A stretch of 43,850 nucleotides of DNA from Acinetobacter piscicola (GTDB taxonomy: Bacteria; Pseudomonadota; Gammaproteobacteria; Pseudomonadales; Moraxellaceae): the NCBI RefSeq assembly GCF_002233755.1, contig NZ_NIFO01000028.1:1-43850 (forward strand), in the 5' to 3' direction. Each line of letters begins with the position of its first letter. The stretch's first letter is position 1. Of the stretch, positions 8,548 to 17,064 are shown piece after piece. The notes under the pieces were generated by a model. The model worked only from the letters and a program-made list of their open reading frames with translations, was not told the origin of the DNA and did no database searches. Both the position numbers and the translations under genes were made by a program.

Positions 8548-9594
8548 TTAGTTTAAATACATTTCATGACTATATACAACTTCATGCCCATTCCAGTAAA
8601 TATAGCCTTTTTCAATCAGTTCTTTGAGTAACAATCGAATATCAGACTTCGGAAATAATTGTTCCAATACATCTCTGAGCTCATAAATATCTTTGGGTTT
8701 ATTATTTTTCAAATCATTCAATTTACGAATAACTTCTATCTGTACTGGATCAATTTTTTCAAAATTTTTAAAAAGTGCTTTTTGCACATGCTCAGTTGCA
8801 TCTTGCTGTAAAGTATCACTTAATTTCTGTTCAGCATTTTGCTTTAAACTTTCTAAAATTTGATCAATTTTCTCCACCTTCATTTTAGGTTGAGCTTTTG
8901 TCTCTGCTGCATCTAGACTCATTTCACTTACAATTTCAGGTTGTTCAACTTGTAAAGCAACCCATTGTTTTAATACTTTTTTACGAAATGAAACCTGTTC
9001 ATCAAAGCGTTTCACAATTCTTAGATTAATTAACATACCCACCAAATGCTGTGCTTTTTCTGGAACAATATGCAAGACATTGCCAATAGAATTTCTTAAT
9101 TTTTCAATCGTATTCGGCTTTCCAGACATTTTGCCTAAAGCATCGCAATACTTTTTCACCAGTTGTAAATAAGGTTTTTCTTGAATGGTTGTTGAGCTTG
9201 GAAGATTAAATTGATGTTCTTGTAGATCTGTGTCTGATTGCGTCTGAATCAAACTACAACTCAAATCTGAACTACATAAAAGATCAATGAGCATTTCACT
9301 ATCAGACATTGCAGAAATCACTTCAATATGTGTTTCCGATGCCAACAATGCCATCAATTGCCCCACAACAACAGCATATTCAAATTCTTTTTGAGCAGCG
9401 TGTGCCGTTTCTAAAATCACGATTTGTCCGCTACTGACCCAACTTGAAAATTCAGTTAAATCTTCTAGCGAGTATTGAAAACCACCATCACAATTAAACA
9501 GATATAAAGTTGGATAATGCTCAACAATATCTCTCAGCATTTTTGCCGATGGCATATTATTTTCAAGATCAAGTAAAACGACTTTATTCTGCAT
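8548..9594 (-). CDS. PIN/NYN-like domain protein with C-terminal helical tail (predicted)
   Basis: 348 residues. The N-terminus VVLLDLENNMPSAKML resembles the D-x-E-N strand that opens PIN-like/NYN-type nuclease domains (PIN7-like). A second strand (YLFNCDGG), an EFEYAVVVGQLMALL helix and IEVISAMSDSEMLIDLL follow where such domains have lDf.la..lG and SkD.gfd, so the order fits but some acidic positions are changed. Residues ~120-340 are mostly helical and charged and end in a winged-helix-like segment (SDIRLLLKELIEKGYIYWNGHEVVY). It may be an RNA-processing or nucleic-acid-binding protein that is not clearly catalytic. It stands alone, with gene-free DNA upstream of topA's partner on one side and slyX on the other. 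Confidence 0.55.
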   Translation of the reverse strand: MQNKVVLLDLENNMPSAKMLRDIVEHYPTLYLFNCDGGFQYSLEDLTEFSSWVSSGQIVILETAHAAQKEFEYAVVVGQLMALLASETHIEVISAMSDSEMLIDLLCSSDLSCSLIQTQSDTDLQEHQFNLPSSTTIQEKPYLQLVKKYCDALGKMSGKPNTIEKLRNSIGNVLHIVPEKAQHLVGMLINLRIVKRFDEQVSFRKKVLKQWVALQVEQPEIVSEMSLDAAETKAQPKMKVEKIDQILESLKQNAEQKLSDTLQQDATEHVQKALFKNFEKIDPVQIEVIRKLNDLKNNKPKDIYELRDVLEQLFPKSDIRLLLKELIEKGYIYWNGHEVVYSHEMYLN

Positions 9595-9753
9595 GGTTAA
9601 AGAGTTTGCTATTTATCTAAAGTGATGCATTACAACGAGCTTTCAAGAAAAGGTCAAATAGAAATATCAAATAAACCGACAAATTGCATACGATTTCCAA
9701 CAGACTGAGTGTCATATTCAACGATTTGAATTCACATAAAAATTCAGAATCTG

Positions 9754-9999
9754 TTAATAATGCGGCGGACGATTGGTCATTGGATCAAATGTTGCAATAC
9801 CTTCTGACAAATCTGAAGATTCCACACGTTGATACAATAATTGCATTTGTTTTTTTAAATCAGCAAGTTCTAAGCTTTGTTGAGTCACTTGGTCATTTAA
9901 TTGTTCGACTAAATCATCTAAAAATGCAATTCGGACTTGCAAATCTTCTATGGGTGCGGAAAATGGCGCCTGATCATCAAGATTTTTATGTTTAGTCAT
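9754..9999 (-). CDS. slyX: SlyX family protein
   Basis: 81 residues. The core (about residues 17-52: IEDLQVRIAFLDDLVEQLND...ELADLKKQMQLLYQRV) is a continuous coiled coil, and the C-terminus ends in NRPPHY, the hallmark tail of SlyX (D-R-PPHY). SlyX is a small soluble protein of unknown biochemical role, often next to slyD in enterobacteria. The start has GAGG 7 nt upstream. Its start codon is only 34 nt from that of the divergent uup gene. Confidence 0.9.
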   Translation of the reverse strand: MTKHKNLDDQAPFSAPIEDLQVRIAFLDDLVEQLNDQVTQQSLELADLKKQMQLLYQRVESSDLSEGIATFDPMTNRPPHY

Positions 10000-10033
10000 T
10001 TTAAGTCCTCATTTGGGATGTTTAGGAAACAGT

Positions 10034-11944
10034 ATGGCCTATATTACGTTAAGGGATGTCCAACTCGCGTTTGGTGGACCTGCCCTGCTCGACGGCGCAA
10101 ACTTCAATTTAGAACGTGGCGAGCGAGTCTGTTTGATTGGTCGTAACGGTGAAGGTAAGTCTACTTTACTCAAGCTTATTGAGGGAAGTTTATTGCCTGA
10201 TCGTGGTGAAATTGCCTTACAAAACGGGATCACCATTTCCATGCTTGCCCAAGATGTCCCTATGGACTCAGGTAAAGTCGCTGACATCGTTGCCGAAGGT
10301 GCGGGCGAAGCTGCTCAAGTGCTCAAAGAATACCATGAAGCCAGTGATGCATGTGTATTGGGCGATATGGAAGCTTGTGATCGTATGGGGAATTTACAAC
10401 ATAAATTAGATCTCCTTGACGGTTGGGCTTTAGAAACCAAAGTTAATTCTATTCTAAGTAAAATGGGTTTAGACCCTGAAGCCGATCTTGCAGATTTATC
10501 GGGTGGTCGTAAACGTCGTGTTCTTTTGGCACGTGCATTACTGACTCAACCTGATGTGTTATTGCTCGACGAACCGACGAACCATTTGGACGTTGAAAGT
10601 ATTGAATGGTTAGAGAAATTTTTACTCGATCAAAATAATTTAACATTACTTTTCATTTCACATGACCGTTCATTTGTAGACAGTATTGCGACCCGGATTG
10701 TTGAACTTGATCGTGGCACTTTGCGTAGCTACGAAGGTAACTATTCACGTTATCTAGAATTAAAAGCAATGCAAATGGAAGCCGAAGAAAAGCAAAATGC
10801 TTTATTTGATAAACGCTTAGCTGAAGAGGAAGTTTGGATTCGTCAGGGTATTAAAGCTCGTCGTACACGTAATGAAGGTCGTGTTCGCGCACTTAAAGAC
10901 TTACGTGAAGAATCTAAAGCCCGTCGTTCACAACAAGGCAAAGTGAGCATGGCAACACAGGACGCTAATCGCTCTGGTAAGTTGGTCTTTGACATTGAAC
11001 ACTTACGTGTAGCTTTTGGCGATAATGCACCCATTATCAATGATTTCTCAGCTTTGGTTTTACGTGGCGATCGTATTGGTTTAGTCGGTGATAATGGTGT
11101 TGGTAAGACAACCTTAGTCAAAGCAATTTTAGGCGAACTTGAGCATGGTGGCTCTGTGAAAACAGGTACACAGCTTGAAGTGGCTTATTTTGACCAATTG
11201 CGTAATGCTTTAGATCTTGAAAAATCAGTCATGGCAAACGTTTCAGAAGGCTCTGACTTTGTGGATGTGAATGGTGGACGCCGTCATATTTACAGCTATT
11301 TACAAGACTTTTTATTTTCTCCTGAACGTGCCCGCACACCTGTAAAAGCACTGTCTGGTGGTGAACGTAATCGTATTCTTTTAGCAAAATTATTGCTTAA
11401 ACCATCTAACCTGATTGTGATGGACGAACCAACCAATGACTTGGATATGGTGACTTTAGAATTACTTGAAGAAATGTTGAGTGGTTATAAGGGAACATTG
11501 TTATTGATTTCACATGACCGTGCCTTTATGGACAATGTTGTGACATCCACTTGGGTCTTTGATGGCAAAGGTAATATTGATGAGTACATTGGTGGTTATC
11601 AAGATTATTTAGAGCAACGTCCTGATCAGAAAGTCGTTGATCAAAAAAGTGATGTGAAAAAAGCCCTTGCTAAAGCTGAAGCAGCGACTGCGCCTGTTGA
11701 GGTATCGAGCAAAAAAGTAAAGTTGAGCTATAAAGATCAACGCGCTTTAGAGCAGTTACCTGCGGAAATGGAAGCGCTTGAAAAGGAACAAGCTGAAATT
11801 AATAAATTGCTTGCAGATGGTTCTTTATTTGTTTCAAATGCAGACAAAGCCATGCAACTTTCAGCACGTCTAACAGAAATTGACGAGTTGCTTATGGAAA
11901 AATTAGAGCGTTGGGAAGAATTAGAAAACCTGATCAAAGGTTAA
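10034..11944 (+). CDS. uup: ABC-F family ATPase Uup
   Basis: 636 residues from the ATG at 10034, which has AGGA 6 nt upstream; an in-frame TTG at 10013 has no such support. Two ATP-binding cassettes are present: Walker A GRNGEGKST and GDNGVGKTT, signature LSGGRKRR and LSGGERNR, Walker B VLLLDEPTNHLD and IVMDEPTNDLD, with switch ISHDR twice. A highly charged linker (IRQGIKARRTRNEGRVRALK) and a C-terminal Lys/Glu coiled coil (from about 560) mark the Uup subgroup rather than EttA or YheS. ABC-F proteins act on the ribosome or on DNA without a membrane partner; Uup has been linked to transposon precise excision and to ribosome function. It is followed by a strong terminator. Confidence 0.95.
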   Translation: MAYITLRDVQLAFGGPALLDGANFNLERGERVCLIGRNGEGKSTLLKLIEGSLLPDRGEIALQNGITISMLAQDVPMDSGKVADIVAEGAGEAAQVLKEYHEASDACVLGDMEACDRMGNLQHKLDLLDGWALETKVNSILSKMGLDPEADLADLSGGRKRRVLLARALLTQPDVLLLDEPTNHLDVESIEWLEKFLLDQNNLTLLFISHDRSFVDSIATRIVELDRGTLRSYEGNYSRYLELKAMQMEAEEKQNALFDKRLAEEEVWIRQGIKARRTRNEGRVRALKDLREESKARRSQQGKVSMATQDANRSGKLVFDIEHLRVAFGDNAPIINDFSALVLRGDRIGLVGDNGVGKTTLVKAILGELEHGGSVKTGTQLEVAYFDQLRNALDLEKSVMANVSEGSDFVDVNGGRRHIYSYLQDFLFSPERARTPVKALSGGERNRILLAKLLLKPSNLIVMDEPTNDLDMVTLELLEEMLSGYKGTLLLISHDRAFMDNVVTSTWVFDGKGNIDEYIGGYQDYLEQRPDQKVVDQKSDVKKALAKAEAATAPVEVSSKKVKLSYKDQRALEQLPAEMEALEKEQAEINKLLADGSLFVSNADKAMQLSARLTEIDELLMEKLERWEELENLIKG

Positions 11945-11954
11945 TCTAAAGCGT

Positions 11955-11988
11955 GTAAAAAACTCCGCCATCGTGCGGAGTTTTTTAC
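11955..11988 (+). terminator. Intrinsic terminator of uup
   Basis: A perfect 14-bp stem, GTAAAAAACTCCGC paired with GCGGAGTTTTTTAC around the loop CATCGT, with the T-run inside the right arm. It starts 10 nt after the uup stop codon. Confidence 0.95.
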
Positions 11989-12297
11989 AACGGTTCACAT
12001 TTAAAAATACTGAACTCATCCATTCAATACATTTCAACATTGCTTAAAAATTTTCAGAAATAATTAAGTTTGAGTAGAACAATAAAACCGAGATGCATTA
12101 TTCATAGAAATCTTAATTTAACTTTAAAATATCTTTGGCGTTACCATAGCACTTCAATCTTACAAAAATTCATTGCATTCCAACTATTTAATACTACATT
12201 TACTCCATGATCTTTCCACATAAATCATTGAATATAACACTATCGAATCTAACCAGATATCGAACATATCAAAGCGCTTAAACAGAGAGTAGACATT
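11989..12297. other. Gene-free stretch upstream of the small secreted-protein gene
   Basis: About 310 AT-rich bases between the uup terminator and the next gene. It presumably contains the promoter of that gene; no unambiguous -35/-10 pair, ORF or hairpin stood out. Confidence 0.45.
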
Positions 12298-12525
12298 ATG
12301 AAAAAAGTTACATCATTATTAATCGCAGCATTCACTACAGCCGTTTTTGCAGGTTCAGCAATGGCAGCAACACCTGCACAACATACAACACAAAAACCAG
12401 CAACTCATCAAACAGCTACACACAAAACACATAAGCAGCATCAGACAAATCATGTTAAAAAACATAGTGCAGCAAAAACAGCACCTAAAAAAGTAGAGGA
12501 TAAAGCACCAGTAGCCAAATCATAA
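12298..12525 (+). CDS. Small secreted His/Lys/Thr/Ala-rich protein (acid-shock-like)
   Basis: 75 residues. A clear signal peptide (MKKVTSLLIAAFTTAVFAGSAMA, cleavage after AMA) leaves a mature peptide of about 52 residues made almost entirely of A, T, H, K, Q and P, with no hydrophobic core. Composition and size resemble the Asr acid-shock precursor of enterobacteria (basic, Ala/Lys/Thr/Gln-rich periplasmic peptide), but no sequence alignment is possible by eye and homology is not claimed. The mature part has seven His and may bind metal or buffer acid. AGAGAG precedes the ATG and a hairpin terminator follows, so it is a one-gene unit. Confidence 0.7.
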   Translation: MKKVTSLLIAAFTTAVFAGSAMAATPAQHTTQKPATHQTATHKTHKQHQTNHVKKHSAAKTAPKKVEDKAPVAKS

Positions 12526-12543
12526 AACGCATGAAATTCTCCC

Positions 12544-12584
12544 AAATTAGAAGCTATATCAGTGATATCGCTTCTAATTTTATA
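12544..12584 (+). terminator. Intrinsic terminator of the small secreted-protein gene
   Basis: AAATTAGAAGC pairs with GCTTCTAATTT (11 bp), and the 15-nt interval carries an inner ATATCA/TGATAT pair. The right arm runs into TTTTATAT. It lies 18 nt after the stop codon. Confidence 0.75.
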
Positions 12585-12700
12585 TATAATTCAATCATTT
12601 AAACTCAAGATCAAAGCACATTGGGATCTAATACAATCTTCAACGCTAATTTTGGTTTTTATCTACGCTTTAAACTATTCATAACCATATAAAATTCATA

Positions 12701-13678
12701 CTATTTCAAACCTAATCTCTCAACAGGTTTTATTAACCACAACGACATTTTTCTTAATAACATATCAAAAAATTGCTGTTGTAAAACCCAGCAGGTCACC
12801 ACAGATAAACCCATACAAATCACAATCTCGATAAAAATATGAGTCTCTAATTTCCAGTACCGTGAAATAACAATCACGACAAAACCATGCAGTAAATAAA
12901 CAGGTAAAGTATTTGTGCCGAGTTTAAGAAAACGAGACTTGAATAGCTTTACAATGGCGAAAATAGCAAAAATCCCTAGACTTGAAATAGCCATACACCC
13001 TAGTCGCATCCAAGTGCCATCCAATGCACTGACTTTAAGTTGTTGATAACTTAAACTTCCATACAGCCAGAATTGATTGATTTGGCTTAAATAAACAAAA
13101 CTAACAATGCATAAAAGGACCAATAATCCAAACCACTCTGCATAGCAAATTGATCGAATATTTTGAATGATTGCTTTGCCATAAACAGCACCAATCACGA
13201 AAAATGGTAAGAACGTAAAAATTCGCCCAATAGAATATTGATAGTTATTCCAAGGGCTTAAGCCTACACACAATGCCAAAATCAAAGCAATCCAAACTGC
13301 AAATTTTGTTTTGATCAAAAAGTGCGTCAGTAATGTCCAAACCATCATGCCAAGCAAGTACCACAGAATCCAATACGGCCGTTCAAATAAATTCCAATTG
13401 ATCTGAAAATGACCCGACCAAATCGTATCAAAAGCCGGAAATAAAATCTGAAAAGGAAGATACAGTGAGATAAAAAATAAAATATTTTTAAACCAATTCT
13501 TATCTTTAAATAGCATGCCAGAAACAAAAATAAATGCAGGCATATGCACAAAATAAATCGCACCCAATAACGTATGCCCGATTGGATCATTCCACCCGAT
13601 CATTCTTTCTAAAAAATGTCCCAATACCACGAGAAAGATCAGAACAGCTTTACTGGTATCTAAATAAGTATCTCTCAT
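12701..13678 (-). CDS. Acyltransferase-3 family membrane protein
   Basis: 325 residues with about ten hydrophobic segments. The N-terminus reads RDTYLDTSKAVLIFLVVLGHF: the Asp-x3-K-x3 pattern and the H of GHF fit the catalytic His-containing first helix of acyltransferase-3 (OafA/WecH/fucose-4-O-acetylase-like) proteins. FVHMPAFIFVSGMLF is the second typical segment, and the C-terminal region contains LPVYLLHGFVVIVISRY. These proteins transfer acyl (usually acetyl) groups from the cytoplasm to surface sugars or peptidoglycan. The macrodomain gene lies 30 nt upstream on the same strand, so the two may form an operon, though no functional link is evident. The acceptor is unknown. Confidence 0.88.
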   Translation of the reverse strand: MRDTYLDTSKAVLIFLVVLGHFLERMIGWNDPIGHTLLGAIYFVHMPAFIFVSGMLFKDKNWFKNILFFISLYLPFQILFPAFDTIWSGHFQINWNLFERPYWILWYLLGMMVWTLLTHFLIKTKFAVWIALILALCVGLSPWNNYQYSIGRIFTFLPFFVIGAVYGKAIIQNIRSICYAEWFGLLVLLCIVSFVYLSQINQFWLYGSLSYQQLKVSALDGTWMRLGCMAISSLGIFAIFAIVKLFKSRFLKLGTNTLPVYLLHGFVVIVISRYWKLETHIFIEIVICMGLSVVTCWVLQQQFFDMLLRKMSLWLIKPVERLGLK

Positions 13679-13708
13679 GGCAATATTTTTCTATTTAAAC
13701 AAATTCAA

Positions 13709-14260
13709 TTATATACCTAAAACGTGAAATTGATTTTGATCAACTTCAGCAAGCTGTTGACGATAAATTTTAAAATTTTCCAAATCAAAACAAACAAAAT
13801 TGATTTCATCCAAGCTCTGAGCATTTTGCATATATTCAAGCACGACTTGAATCGCAATATTCGCTGCCTGATGTTTAGGAAAATGATAAACACCTGTTGA
13901 AATATTTGGGAATGCAACGGTGGTCAATTGGTTTTTTTCTGCAAGCTTCAAACTATTTAAATATGCATTTTTGAGTAATTCATCTTCACCACTCTGACCA
14001 TTTTGCCAAATGGGTCCCACTGTGTGAATCACATAACGACTGGGTAATGTCCCTGCTGTAGTCATCACTGCTTCACCAACCGCACAACCACCTTGTTTTG
14101 CTCTTATTTTTTGACAATCTTCTAATATTTGAGAACCACCTTTACGATGGATCGCACCATCAACTCCACCACCGCCTAATAAAGAAGTATTGGCAGCATT
14201 GACAATCGCATCTACTTTTTGAATCGTAATATCACCTTGAATCAAACGTAGCGTTTTCAT
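13709..14260 (-). CDS. Macrodomain protein, O-acetyl-ADP-ribose deacetylase type (YmdB-like)
   Basis: 183 residues from the ATG at 14260 ([12 protein letters not shown]), which has AAGGA 8 nt upstream; a TTG six bases earlier is less likely. Macrodomain hallmarks are [31 protein letters not shown] (nucleotide-binding loop with the catalytic region), [20 protein letters not shown], and [12 protein letters not shown] (distal-ribose/phosphate loop). The pattern is that of the MacroD/YmdB class, which removes acetyl from O-acetyl-ADP-ribose or ADP-ribose from proteins; E. coli YmdB also modulates RNase III. It precedes the acyltransferase gene by 30 nt. Confidence 0.92.
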   Translation of the reverse strand: MKTLRLIQGDITIQKVDAIVNAANTSLLGGGGVDGAIHRKGGSQILEDCQKIRAKQGGCAVGEAVMTTAGTLPSRYVIHTVGPIWQNGQSGEDELLKNAYLNSLKLAEKNQLTTVAFPNISTGVYHFPKHQAANIAIQVVLEYMQNAQSLDEINFVCFDLENFKIYRQQLAEVDQNQFHVLGI

Positions 14261-14441
14261 TTTCAATATCCTTGTTATTCATTATCCATCTCAACACATC
14301 CAATATTTTTGTCATGTGTTGAGAATACAACAGATCTTAGGTCCTACCGAATTGCTCTGTTTAGCATGCAATTTTCTACTTTAATCAGCTTCATGCTACA
14401 CTTCTTTCAGTCTTAACTTACCCCAAATTTACAAAATTGCT

Positions 14442-15377
14442 ATGAGCAAAAAGCATCAGTACGAACCTGGAGAATTTTATTGGGCATTCTTGCAACCTAA
14501 ATATTGGGGCATTTGGATTGCTATCGTATTCCTTATGATACTTGCCATTTTACCGTGGTCGATTCAGCATCGTTTGGCGACAGTGTTAGGCAATATTGCG
14601 TTTAATCGTCTTAAATCACGCCGTAAAACCACGATACGTAATTTAGAAGTCTGTTTTCCTGAATGGTCTCCCGAACAAGTGATTGAAAATTCACGTCAAG
14701 TTTTTGTCGACCAAATGATTGGCGTTTTCGAGACCTTAAATGCTTGGTATTCCCCACAATGGTTTAAAAATCGTGTCAGCATTGAAGGTTTAGAACACAT
14801 CACTCAAGCGCAACAACAAGGCAAAGGCATTCTATTGCTTGGAACACATAGCACCATGCTCGATGCAGGCGGTTATTTATGTACGCAATTCTTTGAACCT
14901 GATGTGGTTTACCGTCCGCAAAACAATCCTCTTTTAGATATGCTGATCTACCGTTGTCGAGCAACCATTTATAAAGCTCAAATTGACCATGATGATATGC
15001 GTGGGCTGATTCGCCATTTAAAAGATGGTGATGCAATTTGGTATAGTCCAGATCAAGATTTTGGTTTAAAACAAGGGGTGATGGCGCCATTTTTTGGAAC
15101 ACCCGCAGCAACGGTAACTGCACATCGTCGTTTGTTGAAAATATCGAAGGCTGTTGCTATTCCGCTTTATTTTTATCGTGATGGTGATATTAAAAATCCT
15201 AAATATCATGTTTTGATTGAACCTGCTGTTGATCCTTTACCGAGCGAAGATGAGTTAAATGATGCAATTCGTGTCAATAAAATCATTGAAAATCAGCTTC
15301 GTATCGCACCAACGCAATATATGTGGTTTCATCGCCGCTTTAAAACTCGCCCTCAAGGCTATGACAAAATTTACTAA
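14442..15377 (+). CDS. Lipid A late acyltransferase family (LpxL/LpxM type)
   Basis: 311 residues. An N-terminal membrane helix (about 22-42) precedes the soluble domain; GTHSTMLD at about residue 133 supplies the His-x4-Asp catalytic pair of the lysophospholipid/lauroyl acyltransferase family. Other family features are VVYRPQNNPLLDMLIYRCR, YSPDQDFGLKQGVMAPFFGTPAAT and the C-terminal PTQYMWFHRRFKTRP. These enzymes add a secondary acyl chain to Kdo2-lipid IVA at the inner membrane. By eye I cannot decide between LpxL and LpxM; both occur in Acinetobacter, so no symbol is given. The gene stands alone. Confidence 0.9.
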   Translation: MSKKHQYEPGEFYWAFLQPKYWGIWIAIVFLMILAILPWSIQHRLATVLGNIAFNRLKSRRKTTIRNLEVCFPEWSPEQVIENSRQVFVDQMIGVFETLNAWYSPQWFKNRVSIEGLEHITQAQQQGKGILLLGTHSTMLDAGGYLCTQFFEPDVVYRPQNNPLLDMLIYRCRATIYKAQIDHDDMRGLIRHLKDGDAIWYSPDQDFGLKQGVMAPFFGTPAATVTAHRRLLKISKAVAIPLYFYRDGDIKNPKYHVLIEPAVDPLPSEDELNDAIRVNKIIENQLRIAPTQYMWFHRRFKTRPQGYDKIY

Positions 15378-15483
15378 ATCGAATGGGTTCAATCTCTAAA
15401 TTTTAACTTTAAGAAATACACTCGATAGCTTTACGTGCTTATCGAAAAATGATGTCTTTTTAATTTTCAATCTCCATAAAAAA

Positions 15484-15531
15484 CACAACCCGAGTTCTGC
15501 ATCCTGCAAAACTCGGGCTTATGAGGTTGTG
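15484..15531. terminator. Hairpin between the lipid A acyltransferase and the downstream minus-strand genes
   Basis: CCCGAGTT ... AACTCGGG enclose an inner TGCA...TGCA, and a wider CACAACC/GGTTGTG pair flanks both. On the minus strand the wider right arm continues into a T6 run, so it can terminate transcription there; on the plus strand the T-run is more diffuse. It may serve both convergent units. Confidence 0.65.
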
Positions 15532-15552
15532 CTTTCGTGTCTTATTTTTATT

Positions 15553-15741
15553 TTATTTGGTGATCCATTCCAACATCAAATCCATGATGATTATTCCATC
15601 AGCTTCGTCTTCCTTAGCGGGACTCTTCCTTTCCCAATCCGTTTGCCGATGAGTAAAGATTAAGCCCAAATGCTTTGTGATACTATCCGCTTCGGGACTA
15701 AATCCATGTAAGCAATTTCTTACAAATCTGAACCATTTCAC
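15553..15741 (-). CDS. Doubtful 62-codon ORF, possibly a gene fragment
   Basis: The only candidate start is GTG at 15741, with no Shine-Dalgarno sequence. The translation (for example NCLHGFSPEADSITKHLG and DWERKSPAKEDEADG) has balanced, protein-like composition, unlike typical shadow frames in this window. The same frame stays open upstream only to the TGA that ends the EEP gene, so it directly follows that gene in phase. It may be a short genuine protein, the remnant of a larger gene, or chance. A hairpin terminator lies just past its stop on the minus strand. No function can be given. Confidence 0.35.
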   Translation of the reverse strand: MKWFRFVRNCLHGFSPEADSITKHLGLIFTHRQTDWERKSPAKEDEADGIIIMDLMLEWITK

Positions 15742-15762
15742 ATTATTTTTGTCTAACCGTTT

Positions 15763-16878
15763 TCAATCTCGCCGATAAGAATCTGTAATCTCATCCGTCA
15801 CCTTTTTCTCTTCTTTTTCAGCTTTTTCAATCCCTTCTTGGATCGCTTGCTGTGCTTCTACCTCATCTACATCTGACTGTTCAAGTTCTTCCTGAATCTG
15901 CTCAAAGACACGCCCTGTTTGCAAAACCACATAAATAGGAAAATGATCTGATCCAATATGAGGCAAACGTTCCATATGTACTAGGGCAAAATCCGTACTG
16001 TGAAATAGGTGATCCAAAGACCATCTTAAAAACTTATAATCCGCATGAAAAGTATTGATGTAGCGACGCCCTACTCGCGGATCAAGCAAGCCACTGATCC
16101 TTTGGAATAATCGTGTTGTACGTGACCATGCGACATCATTTAAATCCCCCATCACAATGCAACTTTCATCTAAATCTCTAATTTGATCTCCGACAATCAG
16201 CAATTCAGCATCACGTAATGTTGAATCTTTGGCTTCAGTCGGGCTTGGTGGTTTAGGATGTAAACAGTAAAGCTGTACTGCTTGTCCAGAACGTAAAATA
16301 ACGGTCGTATGAATCGATGGAATTTCATCACTCAAAATAAATTTAACATCTGTATCCACCAGTTTTAATTTGCTGTAGAGGTGCATGCCATACAAATTAT
16401 CTAAAGGAACAGGAACTTGATATGGATAGTCATTTTCAATTCTAGCAAGTTCATTTTGCCAAGTTCGATCTGTTTCTAAGGTGAGTACAATGTCAGGTTG
16501 ATGTTTTTCAATTTGCTCAATCAGTAAATGATATTGCTGATTCGGAGTAAGCACATTAGAAACAATGACTGAAATTTGTTGATCACGATTTAATTGATAT
16601 TTTTTAACCTGCTTAACCTGTTTTTTCCATAAAAAGGTATAAGGTAAAACCATCTTCAACTGAAAGGCCAAAGCTGCGATTAGAAAGAATAAAATAACTT
16701 CACGGCTTAGATCCCACGGTGCTTTCCAAAATAGCAAAAACAATAAGGCGATAATACCTAAAGCCAAGATCTGTAGTCTTGGAAAATCTGTTCCACGAAA
16801 CCACCACTCATCTCGCGGAATCAATGACCAAAAGCTCAGCCAAATCACAACAACTGCCAATACTTCAATCCAAATCAT
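15763..16878 (-). CDS. Membrane-anchored endonuclease/exonuclease/phosphatase (EEP) family protein
   Basis: 371 residues. Three hydrophobic helices occupy about residues 1-80, then a soluble EEP domain begins: VIVSNVL, ETDRTWQ with the metal-binding Glu, LYCLHPKPPSP, VMGDLNDVAWS (D and N of the catalytic site), SLDHLFHS and HIGSDHFPIYVVL with the terminal His pair. All signature residues appear intact, so it should be an active hydrolase. Such membrane-anchored EEP proteins may act on lipid or nucleotide phosphodiesters, but the substrate is unknown. The last 40 residues form a charged coiled coil (QEELEQSDVDEVEAQQAIQE...). Confidence 0.88.
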   Translation of the reverse strand: MIWIEVLAVVVIWLSFWSLIPRDEWWFRGTDFPRLQILALGIIALLFLLFWKAPWDLSREVILFFLIAALAFQLKMVLPYTFLWKKQVKQVKKYQLNRDQQISVIVSNVLTPNQQYHLLIEQIEKHQPDIVLTLETDRTWQNELARIENDYPYQVPVPLDNLYGMHLYSKLKLVDTDVKFILSDEIPSIHTTVILRSGQAVQLYCLHPKPPSPTEAKDSTLRDAELLIVGDQIRDLDESCIVMGDLNDVAWSRTTRLFQRISGLLDPRVGRRYINTFHADYKFLRWSLDHLFHSTDFALVHMERLPHIGSDHFPIYVVLQTGRVFEQIQEELEQSDVDEVEAQQAIQEGIEKAEKEEKKVTDEITDSYRRD

Positions 16879-17064
16879 ATTTTGTCACTCTTATATTCTT
16901 AATTTTTTATTCATTCATAAATTAATATCAATTTTGCATGTATCATAAACAAGATATATTGCACAATATAGTTGTGTTTTCATTGTGTATGCTATTGCAG
17001 TTACACACCCTTTTGATACACTCAAGCCCCCTTTTTATTTTTTAACGCACCGAGGCAAAGTGAC

